Shown here in pieces: positions 22,262-31,815 of a DNA stretch of 64,000 nt; within the stretch, counting starts at the first letter, position 1; the number at the start of each line of letters is the position of its first letter. Location of the stretch: assembly GCA_964036045.1 (NCBI GenBank), contig OZ038378.1, positions 183,422,944 through 183,486,943 of the forward strand. The letters are read 5' to 3'. Source of the stretch: Eutreptiella sp. 'Long Island Sound 2002'. Taxonomy: Eukaryota > Euglenozoa > Euglenophyceae > Eutreptiales > Eutreptiaceae. Position numbers and translations under genes: made by a program. Below the pieces are notes generated by a model. It was not told the origin of the DNA, searched no databases, and was given only the letters and a program-made list of their open reading frames with translations.

Positions 22262-22990
22262 GATGGCCTAATCCCCCCTACACCCGATGACTACTCGCGT
22301 CTCTCCTCACTGGCAATCCAAGCCATATCAACGTGGCACCCCCCTCCGTTTGTATGCGAACAAGTGCGTCTCCGACAGTCTGCGCTCCTTGGGGAACGTA
22401 TCTGCCGGATGAATTCAACTGTGGAATGTCTTTTGCCCTTTAATCACCATCCTGATGCAAAGCGGCTGCTTGCGTTAGCGCATACTCTACAAAAGGGACT
22501 GCTGTCGCTACCAATATTGGCTAACACCTGTGAGTTCTGCGCCGCCCTATCGTTGTCGGACCCCAAGACCACTGAGCGATACCTGAACTCTGCCCTGACC
22601 GCGGTCTCAGCAGAATGCGCGTACCGAGCTCACCAACGCAAGGCCGTAATGGCCAACGGCCGCGGCTATTTTCTTGCACCATATGCTTCTGTCTTCCAAG
22701 TCGCAGCGACGTGCCCAACGATAGGCACCCCACTTGGACCCTGTAATGTTCTCCATGCTTTCCGAGAATTTCTCCAGACTGCCCCCGCCCTCTCACAGAT
22801 TTTTTCACACTGGTGCGATGCTAACCGGATATACTCCTGGTTTAATGTCCGACTGTCCACCATTAATAGCTTTATAGACTGCATTGTAACAGACATCCAC
22901 GCGTGGGTGTCCATGGCCTCGGCTGGCCCCACCCCATCCTTCCTGTCTACCAAGTGGTACAACGCCCTGTATTCCTTGTACCCTTCGTGA
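22262..22990 (+). CDS. Middle frame of the Penelope-like element, broken by a MITE
   Basis: This frame is open across the ORF1 stop (the -1 frame relative to ORF1). It reads on from about 22253 with no ATG near the start; the only early non-ATG start is GTG at 22364. It encodes roughly 240 residues with several Cys (EFCAAL, SHWCDANR) and no motif I recognise. Its stop codon (TGA, 22988-22990) lies inside the terminal repeat of the MITE inserted at 22981. Without the 468-bp MITE and one TA, the frame would continue into the open frame at 23449-23616. That places this segment between the Gag-like ORF1 and the nuclease/RT ORF2, the slot where protease or accessory domains sit in other retroelements. 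No function is assigned. Confidence 0.6.
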   Translation, partial: DGLIPPTPDDYSRLSSLAIQAISTWHPPPFVCEQVRLRQSALLGERICRMNSTVECLLPFNHHPDAKRLLALAHTLQKGLLSLPILANTCEFCAALSLSDPKTTERYLNSALTAVSAECAYRAHQRKAVMANGRGYFLAPYASVFQVAATCPTIGTPLGPCNVLHAFREFLQTAPALSQIFSHWCDANRIYSWFNVRLSTINSFIDCIVTDIHAWVSMASAGPTPSFLSTKWYNALYSLYPS

Positions 22991-23448
22991 ACAGGGGATA
23001 AGTGGCCGTTTGAATAAATGCGTGAATTTCACGTGAATTTACCAAAATTTTGAGGTTTTCGGGGGAACGCCATACTTTTGGTCCCTTTTGAGGGATTTGA
23101 GGGGGTAAAATTCTTCCCCCAGCTTCATTACGCATCATCCAATGAAGGTCCCGCCCCAAAAGCATCCACCATGACCAAACTGCGCCCAAAACGAGAGGTG
23201 CCAAAAGCCGTGAATTTATGCGTGAATTTGGGTGCGTGAATTTCACATTCACGCGAATCTCACCAAATGTGTTGAACCATGTGGCTACGTCAAACCTCTA
23301 ATTTGCACACATTTGTTGGATCACACTTTGGGCGAAGATAGCACGACAAAAGCACACGATGGCACCAAGTTACAAGCAAAACATAGCAAAAATAGGTGAA
23401 ATTCACGGTACCGTGAATCTCAGATTCAAACGGCCGGTTCACGAAGGG
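22981..23448. mobile_element. Tc1/mariner-type MITE inside the Penelope-like element
   Basis: CCCTTCGTGAAC at 22981-22992 is inverted perfectly at 23437-23448. A second inverted pair, GGCCGTTTGAAT (23004-23015) and ATTCAAACGGCC (23424-23435), lies just inside. The element is flanked by TA on both sides (22979-22980 and 23449-23450), the target duplication of Tc1/mariner transposons. The interior repeats CGTGAATTTCAC-type words and has no transposase, so it is non-autonomous. Its insertion introduces the stop codon of the middle frame. Confidence 0.85.
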
Positions 23449-23616
23449 TACACTCACTCCACGTGTGCTCCAAGTGGTCCCCTTTCTTCACACTTGGCCC
23501 CATGCTGCCCGCCCTCCACACACACCCACTATCACACCGGCTACGTTCACTGCCGTCTGTCTACACTCCCGATTTCTGCACAGCCACACAAACGTGATCT
23601 GTCCAATGGGATCTAG
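23449..23616 (+). pseudogene. Downstream remnant of the interrupted middle frame
   Basis: Directly after the MITE an open frame runs to TAG at 23614-23616. Because the MITE plus one TA is 470 bp, this frame is the in-register continuation of the frame ending at 22990. The composition is Ser/Pro/His-rich with no motif. Near its end the -1 frame opens from at least 23607 and leads into ORF2. Confidence 0.5.
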
Positions 23617-23711
23617 TCAGTCGAATTTTCCGTTCCGTCATAGGCCGTGGCAACCAGTCCCATCAGTGCTTGGTTCTACCATCAACCCCTGAAACCATTA
23701 GGAAAATACTC

Positions 23712-26700
23712 ATGATCGCACACCTGACCAAATCACACACACACAGGTTGGCTGAGGACCTGTGTTCACCGGATTTGTTCTCTGGACTCCAGTCAGATAC
23801 ACGGTTCATCCTGTGGGTAATTTCCAGCAGCCCCCTCCACCCACACACCCGGCAGCGTGCTATTGCGGTACTCCAACCCATGTGTAAAACTGCGTCGGGT
23901 TCCCCCTCCCCCCAAGCAGACCTGATCCATAGCCTCTTTGCATCAGGAGAGCACTGCACCAAAAATCCCCCCTATCCCAATGAACCCCCAGCTGTCGCCC
24001 AAGAACCATTCACTGACCTATGGCACCGCGAAACTCAGATCAGAAGGGATGCGCTTGCACCAAGCTGGAACCAGCACACACGCCGTGTAGTCCACAAAAA
24101 ACAGTGGCCAGCAATTTTCCGCTCATGGGACCGGGTTAACCAAAACCTCCACTCCGCTACACCAGCCCACCTACGCAAGCTACACGCAATGAGACTCACC
24201 ACCCAATCTGTCTTCACCCCAGGCTGCTGGGTTTACGCCCTGTGGCACATTGCTGACGGCCGGGTGTATGTTGGACAAACTGGCGGGAGGGCCAACCTAC
24301 GTAGCGTAGCGGAGCGTGGCCGAGAACACGTTAGGCTAGCTGCGGATTTTCTCAGACTGAACAACGGAAGGCGCCTGTGGCTCCCCCAAAGTGTCTACCG
24401 CTGGATGATGCAGCGGGGCCCCGAAAATTTCGTTATCACCCCTCTAGAATCGTGCCCTCCTGATACCGTCACCCAACGCGAGCGTTTTTGGATGCTCAAA
24501 TGGGGGGTCGGTAAATTGTTTAACATAGACATCCCCTCGCTGTCCAACAACCGATGGGATTTTCTCCAGTCCAGAAAGGTGTGGAAAAAAGAACTTGAAG
24601 ATAAGGGCGGGTCATACCTCAGCTATGCCCGCAGCATCCTGGCCGCTGGCCAATACATCCCTCCCGACAGGCACCCACCACCGCTACTCCTAGCGGTACT
24701 ACAAAGCACCAGCCGCTACCTCCCAAGCAGCGACCACAAACGGCTGTTTGACATGGTCGCCTCGCTTTTTGCTAGACAGTTTCATGTGAAAATACCCTAC
24801 AGAATCACACTAAAAATACCATTACTGACCACCGCAGACAAAAAACACCTACACGAGAAAATAGCGACGGTGATTGACACCGTCGATGCCTGGCCCCCCT
24901 ACCTACGCTCATACTTGTCATCTCGCATCTTCATTGTATCCAGGCGCACACCTTCTGTTTTTGCGGCACTGTCCCAACAGCCTGTAGCTACATGCCCCAC
25001 GCCTGTGCTTGATGACACCCCGGCGCCCCAGTGTCCCTGCTTCAAGTGGCTCAAGCTCCCAGGTGTCGGGAGTATCAACGGCCACGCGGTATTCCGTGAC
25101 CCACGAATCCTTGAGACCCATTGTGATTCACGCCCCACACGGAAACGATGTGATACCTCCATTTTCCAGCAAAATATGAAAAATGCTGTCGTTCCTCCCC
25201 TCAAATCCCTGAAGCATGATTTGGTAGACAGTCTGCGAGGCCTCGCCACCTCCCTCCCAGACCACCAGACGTCTGTCGCACACAAGTGCATTGCGGACAT
25301 AGCCTCTACATGTGCCACGACCTATCATGCACTGGCCAGCTCCCATCCAAAGACAGTATATGAACCGTACATCAAGAAACACGGTCAGCGATTGCCTGAT
25401 GGTATCGTCTGTACAGTATTGGACAAAGCACCACATGTGCCCATTTTTTGCTGTGCTAACGTGTGGCGTCACATACACGGCACAACTTTCCTCCAGTCTG
25501 GCAGATTCCAGGAGCTGTCCCGCTTTCCCACGCATCGGGATGCACAATGCTGGCTGTACTGGGAAATGGCAGACTCAATTTCTTTGTCAGTGCGAGGCGA
25601 ATACTGTGCGTTTAGCGTGCTTCATGGCGTGTCCCCTCTCCCTGCAAAGGACCTAGCATTAGCATACCAGACATACCTCTCCTACCCCTCGTCACCGCAT
25701 ATGAAAAGGAACCCGTCCCCCCTCCTGGATGGTTGCTGTACGAAACTAAAGTTGTGGGGGCCAAGTGCGAGCCAATTGCTGGCCCCAGGAGCGCCCACTA
25801 CTACCGCCCTGCTTCACCGAGCTGAACTGAAGGCCTTAGCTCACCATACCACTCTCCTCCCTGATCCCTCACTCCCCACACCCACACAGAACCCGGGAGC
25901 TGGCCCCCCACCACAAAGAGGCCAGAGTGCACGCCGAGGTCGCGCACCATGTCGCCCCACAATCCCCCCACTGAGGCGCGTCTCAGCGGCGGGTGTAACC
26001 CAGCGACGTCGGTCTGGAAGACCTCCACCGATACTGGCTCTGGATGAACAAATCTGCGCACTGGAACGTGCAGTCATACACTCCTCCGGGGAGGGACGCA
26101 CCCATAACCCCGTAACCCCGGCCCGGCCCCACCCCATGCATCGCTTCCTTAATGCTACAGCCATCCCCAATGACGTACCTGCAGACATCACAATGTCGTC
26201 AGGCGTCAGCCGCAAGCCACCCCCCAAGCCACCGGAGAGTGACATCCCCAAACCAAGGTCCTACCACCGGGCGACACGTTTTGGCGTACCGGATGCCATG
26301 GTCATGCTTAAGCATAAGTTTCAGGAGTGCACCCCCCAAGCGAAAATCAAGGTTCGTGAAGTTATTAGGCACGGCGGTAACCCCTTCAAACGTGTGGCGA
26401 AATCGATGAGTAGATGCCTGTCCGTGCTATGGAAATTTGTTACTGCCCACCACTCCTCCATTCAGATCATGGCAATGCATGAGTTACGCGGTTTTGTGGA
26501 AATGCTACGCGAATCACAGGCCCCCCACAGTGGATCGTTCTGGGGTGAACTTGACGTGGAGGAAATGTTTCCGAACATACCCAAACACCTCATCCCCACG
26601 GCGGTTCGGTTCTACTGGGACATGATGTGTCGAGCTCAAGGAAAACGACCCAGCGATCTGGTTTTTCACATCCATAAGAGTAGCGACAAAATGCTGGACC

Positions 26701-27497
26701 ATGCAGCTGGCCCCTCACGTTCACAGTCCTTCCACCGCGTCCCACTAAATGATCTGATTGCGTTTATCCACTGGGATCTGCTTTTTAACGACCGGCTCGT
26801 TAATTTTTCTAGCATCTTTGCCCAGCAGACGGGTTGTCCCATGGGGGGATCCTGTTCTGCCCAGTATGCCAGTATTGTATTGAACTACCTCGAAAGGTCG
26901 GTTGACTGGACTCTCCTCCCTCCCATTGTTCGGTACCGGGATAACTACCTTGTATATGCATCGCCCCTCTGGTCTCCTCATCCCCAATCCTTTGTACGTT
27001 CCAGCCCTTCTATAGATTCTGCACAACAGTTTTTAACCCAGGTAAAGCGCACCATATCCTGTGACTCTACTTTGAAACTCACAGTCGAAGGGTGGGGACA
27101 GTCCATGCCAATCCTTGACTCTGAGGTGCTCATCTCTGGAGGTTTACCGAATATAGAGGTCAAGCCACCCGTGTTTGCCACTGCCCCAGGGGACTCGCAG
27201 CCGGCAGCACACCGCCGACTGCTTGACTGTCAGTCTCCGAACTCCCAGCGCATGCTCCTGTCACTCGTGCCGAACCTGGTTAAAAAATGTGCCTGGTATA
27301 GATTTGACACGTGTAGTTTCATACAAAATGTACGTAAGGTTTCATCTCTCCTGATCCGAAAAGGTTACCCTTCAACCTGGTGGCGCCCTTTGCTCCTAGC
27401 AAAAGCGGAAACCATTGATCTACAACAGCATGCGAGGTCAGGTATCCAACTTGCACTTGCACAACTGCACGGACCCGGAGCGGGAGAATCGAACTGA
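23712..27497 (+). CDS. Penelope-like ORF2: GIY-YIG endonuclease and reverse transcriptase
   Basis: A 1,261-aa protein from the first in-frame ATG. The frame is open upstream to at least 23607, so the true N-terminus may be longer or made by frameshift. Residues ~170-265 are a GIY-YIG nuclease: WVYAL at 173-177, VYVGQT at 185-190, and the catalytic Glu at 257 in RERFW. A Cys-containing segment (~440-470) and a basic, Pro-rich linker (~720-840) follow. The RT has motif A GELDVEEMFPNI (D948), motif B QTGCPMGGSC (~1039-1048) and motif C RYRDNY (D1077, N1078), where most RTs have two Asp. The thumb-like C-terminus ends in IRKGYPSTWWRPLL, a Penelope-type feature. The enzyme would nick target DNA and copy element RNA. 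Apart from the second motif C Asp, the frame looks intact. Confidence 0.9.
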   Translation: MIAHLTKSHTHRLAEDLCSPDLFSGLQSDTRFILWVISSSPLHPHTRQRAIAVLQPMCKTASGSPSPQADLIHSLFASGEHCTKNPPYPNEPPAVAQEPFTDLWHRETQIRRDALAPSWNQHTRRVVHKKQWPAIFRSWDRVNQNLHSATPAHLRKLHAMRLTTQSVFTPGCWVYALWHIADGRVYVGQTGGRANLRSVAERGREHVRLAADFLRLNNGRRLWLPQSVYRWMMQRGPENFVITPLESCPPDTVTQRERFWMLKWGVGKLFNIDIPSLSNNRWDFLQSRKVWKKELEDKGGSYLSYARSILAAGQYIPPDRHPPPLLLAVLQSTSRYLPSSDHKRLFDMVASLFARQFHVKIPYRITLKIPLLTTADKKHLHEKIATVIDTVDAWPPYLRSYLSSRIFIVSRRTPSVFAALSQQPVATCPTPVLDDTPAPQCPCFKWLKLPGVGSINGHAVFRDPRILETHCDSRPTRKRCDTSIFQQNMKNAVVPPLKSLKHDLVDSLRGLATSLPDHQTSVAHKCIADIASTCATTYHALASSHPKTVYEPYIKKHGQRLPDGIVCTVLDKAPHVPIFCCANVWRHIHGTTFLQSGRFQELSRFPTHRDAQCWLYWEMADSISLSVRGEYCAFSVLHGVSPLPAKDLALAYQTYLSYPSSPHMKRNPSPLLDGCCTKLKLWGPSASQLLAPGAPTTTALLHRAELKALAHHTTLLPDPSLPTPTQNPGAGPPPQRGQSARRGRAPCRPTIPPLRRVSAAGVTQRRRSGRPPPILALDEQICALERAVIHSSGEGRTHNPVTPARPHPMHRFLNATAIPNDVPADITMSSGVSRKPPPKPPESDIPKPRSYHRATRFGVPDAMVMLKHKFQECTPQAKIKVREVIRHGGNPFKRVAKSMSRCLSVLWKFVTAHHSSIQIMAMHELRGFVEMLRESQAPHSGSFWGELDVEEMFPNIPKHLIPTAVRFYWDMMCRAQGKRPSDLVFHIHKSSDKMLDHAAGPSRSQSFHRVPLNDLIAFIHWDLLFNDRLVNFSSIFAQQTGCPMGGSCSAQYASIVLNYLERSVDWTLLPPIVRYRDNYLVYASPLWSPHPQSFVRSSPSIDSAQQFLTQVKRTISCDSTLKLTVEGWGQSMPILDSEVLISGGLPNIEVKPPVFATAPGDSQPAAHRRLLDCQSPNSQRMLLSLVPNLVKKCAWYRFDTCSFIQNVRKVSSLLIRKGYPSTWWRPLLLAKAETIDLQQHARSGIQLALAQLHGPGAGESN

Positions 27498-27811
27498 GAC
27501 GGTCCATTTTCAAGTTACACCCCAAGTAGTGCATGACGGTCGGGAATATGGGAGACACAGTGAGTCCCCTCGTGCCTCACCATGGCGTGCCCGTGTACCC
27601 AGCCCGAACGTGCACTCCTCGCTTTTTGCAGCAAGGCCTGGCCTCGTGTGATTTGATTTGTTGTTTTGCTGCTCTCGCTTTGTTTCTTTGACCGGGTACA
27701 CAAGTACTGGGACAAGTGCATTCTAAAGCCGGACGCCAACAAACAATCACGGGCATCCACCAGTCGACGCAAAAAGTGTTTACTAGAGGGAAATTCTTTG
27801 AAGCTTGATAT

Positions 27812-28372
27812 GGCGGCTAGATGGCAAAGTTCAACTCAAGAACTCAACACCAGTAGGGGGGTGGGTTGGGGGAATCCCAGAACCGCCCCCTCACCCGGCA
27901 CCCAAAACCACTCACCTACCCCCCCCCCCCTAAGTGATTGGGCCAAATTTTGCTCCGGCTCGTAAGTCGGTAAGCTAAGTCTCGGCACACTCTTTGCACA
28001 CCCTAGCAGTGTGGCTACTTGTACCCTCTGTATGCTGCTACCGTGCCAATCCTAATTATTTGCTAAAATGATTAATTCCCGACACAAGGTGTTGTTGTCT
28101 CCCGCCCCAAAAAACACAAAAAGTGAATGAATTTTTGGCCTCATTTCATTTGCCGAAATGGATTCCGCAAATGCATTTCATAGACTTAGGCGTTAGAAGT
28201 TGCCCGCCCTCTAGGACCCCATATACGCACGATGTGAGAATATTCTACATTTCTAGTTTGAGTATGCTATTTGACATATGTGAGCAATGTTCGTACCAGC
28301 GTTGTGTGACATCCATTGAAATGGGTGGTGATGTGTTAGCCTTAGGTATCCGCTTCATCTAGTGTATCATGT
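27812..28372. other. No gene seen between two elements
   Basis: This is the right flank of the Penelope-like element, with a short C run near 27922. It does not obviously continue the AlbA_2 coding sequence. No ORF of interest. Confidence 0.4.
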
Positions 28373-29600
28373 TTGAGGTTTTTTGCAAGCTGGCCGAAAT
28401 TGAGGCCAGCTTTTGGGCTCCATTGGAAACATCCATGTGTGTGTACACCTTTTAACGCTTCTGGCCGAAATTTCGGCCAGCTTTTTGGTTTAATGTTGAA
28501 TGACTATACTCATTTTCATTTTTTTAAGGGCTGGCCGAAATTTCTCCCAGCTCTCTGCTCTAATCACCATTCATACACTTATACTGGGCTTTTTTTTGTT
28601 GGTGTGGCCGAAATTTCGGCCAGCATTTCCTCTTTCTGCGCATATCAGCAATTGTTTTCCCATCCAACACATTCTTCTTGGTTCCAGGGTTTCCACAAAA
28701 CCGACCTATACACCACAAGTGAAAGAACAGCAAAGATACGGTTCATTGAACAGCAAACAAAACTACCCCCAAAGGATATACGTGTATTTCCTATTTTTAT
28801 TAACCTGGCCGAAATTTCGGCCAGCTTTTCCAAGAACATCAAAACACATGGTCCTATTCACCAGACAGGCCCAAGCTGGCCGAAATTTCGGCCAGGTCCT
28901 TCAAAACTTTAAATAACGTCACACAAATGGATACCTTTGAGGTTTTTTGGAAGTTGGCCGAATTTGAGGCCAGCTTTTCCATTGGTTCCATTGGAAACAT
29001 GCATGTGTATATCCACTTTTTAACGCTTCTGGCCGAAATTTCGGCCAGCTTTTTGGTTTAGTGTTGAATGACTATACTCATTTTCATTGTTTTAAGGGCT
29101 GGCCGAAATTTCTCCCAGCTCTCTGGTCTAATCACCTTTCATACGCTCATATTCGGCTTTTTTGCCAGTGTGTGCCAAAAAAATGAAAACACATGGTAGT
29201 ATTCACCAGACAGGCCCAAGCTGGCCGAAATTTCGGCCAGGTCCTTCAAAACTTGAAATAACGTCACGGAAATGGATACCTTTGAGCTTTTTTGGAAGTT
29301 GGCCGAAATTGAGGCCAGCTTTTCCATTGGTTCCATTGGAAACATGCATGTGTATATACACCTTTTAGCGCTTCTGGCCGAAATTTCGGCCAGCTTTTTG
29401 GTTTAGTGTTGAATGACTATACTCATTTTCATTTTTTTAAGGGCTGGCCGAAATTTCTCCCAGCTCCCTGGTCTAATCACCTTTCATACACTCGTATCCC
29501 GCTTTTTTGCCGGTGTGGCCGAAATTTCGGCCAGTGTCCCCCATTTCTGTGCATATTAGCAATTGTTTTCCCATCCAAAACATCTGGCCGAAATTTCTGC
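28373..29600 (+). repeat. Left inverted arm, direct subrepeats
   Basis: One long subunit (28375-28930) and two shortened ones (about 28935-29280 and 29285-29600) follow head to tail. The short ones lack the ~200-bp block containing the AACTACCCCCAAAGGATATA word. Perfect palindromes begin near 28472, 28607, 28808, 28877, 29031, 29222, 29377 and 29517. Imperfect ones (GGCCGAAATTGAGGCC, GGCCGAAATTTCTCCC) sit at fixed places in each subunit. Confidence 0.8.
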
Positions 29601-30009
29601 CAACTTGCAATTCTTGCTGTGCATAAATATTACACCGTACACTCCTATAAAGCTGCTTTCTTCTCACAGCGTTAATGTCTTCTGGTATTACTATAACTGT
29701 CATGCTCGTATGGGGTGTGTGCCACGCATTGCCATTGTTTTGTGTGTACATTCTCTGTTTTGCATTTTGCTGGCCGAAATTTCGGCCAAAGTTGCCTTAT
29801 GTGGACCCCTGATTCCAAATGACACACATTTCTGGCCGAAATTTCGGCCAGCTTCTCGGCAACCCAATTTTGAACAGTGGTTTCACATCCAGTGCATGGC
29901 TGGCCGAAATTTCGGCTATGGTATTCCATCATTCGTGTCAAGACGTCGATTTTGGGCCATTTTGTGTTGAATTGCGCTTGTTATTGCCACTTTTGTTATT
30001 TCTCCTTCC

Positions 30010-30498
30010 ATGAAATCCCCTGCTGTAGCATCCTTTTTTATGACCGAGCCTGCACTGGATTCACAGGAGGTGCTTATTTCCCCTCCAGCTGAAGCTGCGT
30101 CCGAAAATGGGCAATCCCAACCTGCCCATCAACCGGACGGGGATAAGGCAAGCACAGAGGGACTTCAAGGGAAGCCTAAGGCACCACCAATGAAAAATTC
30201 ATCAACCACCATCACGTTATCCGACTGGGTCACGTCAACAACCAAAATAAAAGTTTTCTTTGACCAAATTGTAATAGACCACGACCGAAGCATTGGCCAC
30301 GTCCATAAATTATCCGAGGATCGTGTGCAGCGGCGCTATGACGATCTCAAGGCCGCACCGCCTGTGGATTACATCCAAGATCTTCTTTTTTGTAAAGTCA
30401 TTCGTATGTCTCTTGTTGCCTACTGCCATTCCCAACGGGTTATATTGTTTGCCGGTACGAAGGTTGGCCGAAATTTCGGCCAGCATCTGCGTCCCTAA
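30010..30498 (+). CDS. Unknown 162-aa ORF in the foldback-like element
   Basis: ATG at 30010; a second in-frame ATG at 30040 is also possible. Residues 1-60 are acidic and Pro/Ser-rich, followed by a folded-looking part (TLSDWVTSTTKIKVFFDQIV, then a charged stretch with LSEDRVQRRYDDL). I do not recognise a family. The last codons run through one of the palindromes (VGRNFGQ) and stop just beyond it, so the C-terminus may be an artefact and the true exon may end earlier. It is the only substantial ORF between the inverted arms, and therefore the best candidate for an element-encoded protein. Confidence 0.4.
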   Translation: MKSPAVASFFMTEPALDSQEVLISPPAEAASENGQSQPAHQPDGDKASTEGLQGKPKAPPMKNSSTTITLSDWVTSTTKIKVFFDQIVIDHDRSIGHVHKLSEDRVQRRYDDLKAAPPVDYIQDLLFCKVIRMSLVAYCHSQRVILFAGTKVGRNFGQHLRP

Positions 30499-30651
30499 GT
30501 GTTTTTGGTGTACTGCTATTGTTTTTTCCCATAGCCTATGTGGATTTGTCAGTTGGCAAGTATTTGCTTGTCATTGAGTGTGGTACATTGTACACCATCT
30601 TCAAATGTCAGTGCATCTGTGTTCTTTGCGCATGTCTACCGTCATAGGTAT

Positions 30652-31815
30652 TTATTTCGGTGACGTTACTTCAACTTTTAAAGGACCTGGCCGAAATTTC
30701 GGCCAGCTTGGGCCTGTCCGGTGGATAAGACCATGTGTTTTGATGTTCTTGGAAAAGCGGGCCGAAATTTCGGCCAGGTTAATAAAAATAGGAAATACAC
30801 GTATATCCTTTGGGGGTAGTTTTGTTTGCTGTTCAATGAACCGTATCTTTGCTGCTCTTTTACTTGTGGTGCATAGGTGGCTTTTGTGGAAACCCTGGAA
30901 CCAAGAAGAATGTGTTGGATGGGAAAACAATTGCTGATTTGCGCACAAAGAGGAAATGCTGGCCGAAATTTCGGCCACACCAACAAAAAAACCCGAATAT
31001 GAGTGTATGAATGGTGATTAGAGCAGAGAGCTGGGAGAAATTTCGGCCAGCCCTTAAGAAAATGAAAATGAGTATAGTCATTCGACACTAAACCAAAAAG
31101 CTGGCCGAAATTTCGGCCAGAAGCGTTAAAAGGTGTATATACACATGCATGTTTCCAATGGAACCAATGGAAAAGCTGGCCTCAATTTCGGCCAGCTTGC
31201 AAAAAACCTCAAAGGTATCCATTTCTGGGACGTTATTTCAAGTTTTGAAGGACCTGGCCGAAATTTCGGCCAGCTTGGGCCTGTCTGGTGAATAACACCA
31301 TGTGTTTTGATGTTTTTGGACCCGACTGGCAAAAAAGCCGAATATGAACGTATGAAAGGTGATTAGACCAGAGAGCTGGGAGAAATTTCGGCCAGCCCTT
31401 AAAGAAATGAAAATGAGTATAGTCATTCAATGTTAAACCAAAAAGCTGGCCGAAATTTCGGCCAGAAGCGTTAAAAGGTGTATATACACATGCATGTTTC
31501 CAATGGAACCAATGGAAAAGCTGGCCTCACTTTCGGCCAGCTTCCAAAAAAGCTCAAAGGTATCCATTTCTATGGCGTTATTTCAAGTTTTGAAGGACCT
31601 GGCCGAAATTTCGGCCAGCTTGGGCCTGTCTGGTGAATAACACCATGTGTTTTGATTGTTTTGGCACAAACTGGCCGAAATTTCGGCCAGGTTCATAAAA
31701 AAAGGAAATACACGTATATCCTTTGGGGGTAGTTTTATTTGTTTTTCAATGACCCATATTTTTGCTGTTCTTTTACTTGTGCTGCATACGTGGGTTTTGT
31801 GGTAACCGTGGAACC
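30652..31815 (-). repeat. Right inverted arm, subrepeats in reverse
   Basis: Read on the minus strand this repeats the left-arm subunits, including the full ~550-bp version (30652-31210) and shortened versions out to 31815. Perfect palindromes begin near 30690, 30760, 30961, 31102, 31256, 31448, 31602 and 31673, with imperfect ones (GGGAGAAATTTCGGCC, GGCCTCAATTTCGGCC) that are mirror images of those in the left arm. Confidence 0.8.

Larger units (their letters stand above)
20242..27811 (+). mobile_element. Full Penelope-like retroelement unit (7,570 bp)
   Basis: The unit starts where the upstream partial copy ends and finishes at the same 3' word (TTCTTTGAAGCTTGATAT). It encodes a CCHC-knuckle ORF1, a middle frame interrupted by a 468-bp MITE, and an ORF2 with a GIY-YIG endonuclease placed N-terminal to the reverse transcriptase. 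Most described Penelope elements carry GIY-YIG at the C-terminus; an N-terminal position is known from the Chlamys-type clade described in algae and protists, so that is my tentative assignment. No hammerhead core is obvious in the 3' region. The insertion cuts the AlbA_2 gene. Confidence 0.9.
28373..31815. mobile_element. Foldback-like element with palindrome-studded inverted arms
   Basis: The left arm (28373 to about 29600) is made of direct subrepeats of up to ~550 bp that share landmark phrases (TTTGAGGTTTTTTG, CATTGGAAACATGCATG, GACAGGCCCAAGCTGG). The right arm (about 30652-31815) carries the same subrepeats in reverse orientation. A ~1.05-kb centre holds one ORF. Long inverted arms built of tandem repeats around a short coding centre is the layout of foldback-type transposons. 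Each arm and the centre contain the palindrome GGCCGAAATTTCGGCC. Outer borders and a target duplication could not be fixed, and no recognisable transposase is present. Confidence 0.6.

Noticed and set aside
27498-27811. Hammerhead ribozyme in the 3' region of the Penelope-like element
   Set aside because: Some Penelope-like elements carry one, but I found no CUGANGA...GAAA core on either strand; CTGATCCGAAA at 27351-27361 is coding and lacks the right spacing.
28373-31815. CRISPR array from regularly recurring short repeats
   Set aside because: Spacers are themselves repeated and of very uneven length, the repeat is a full palindrome, arms are inverted, and the setting is eukaryotic.
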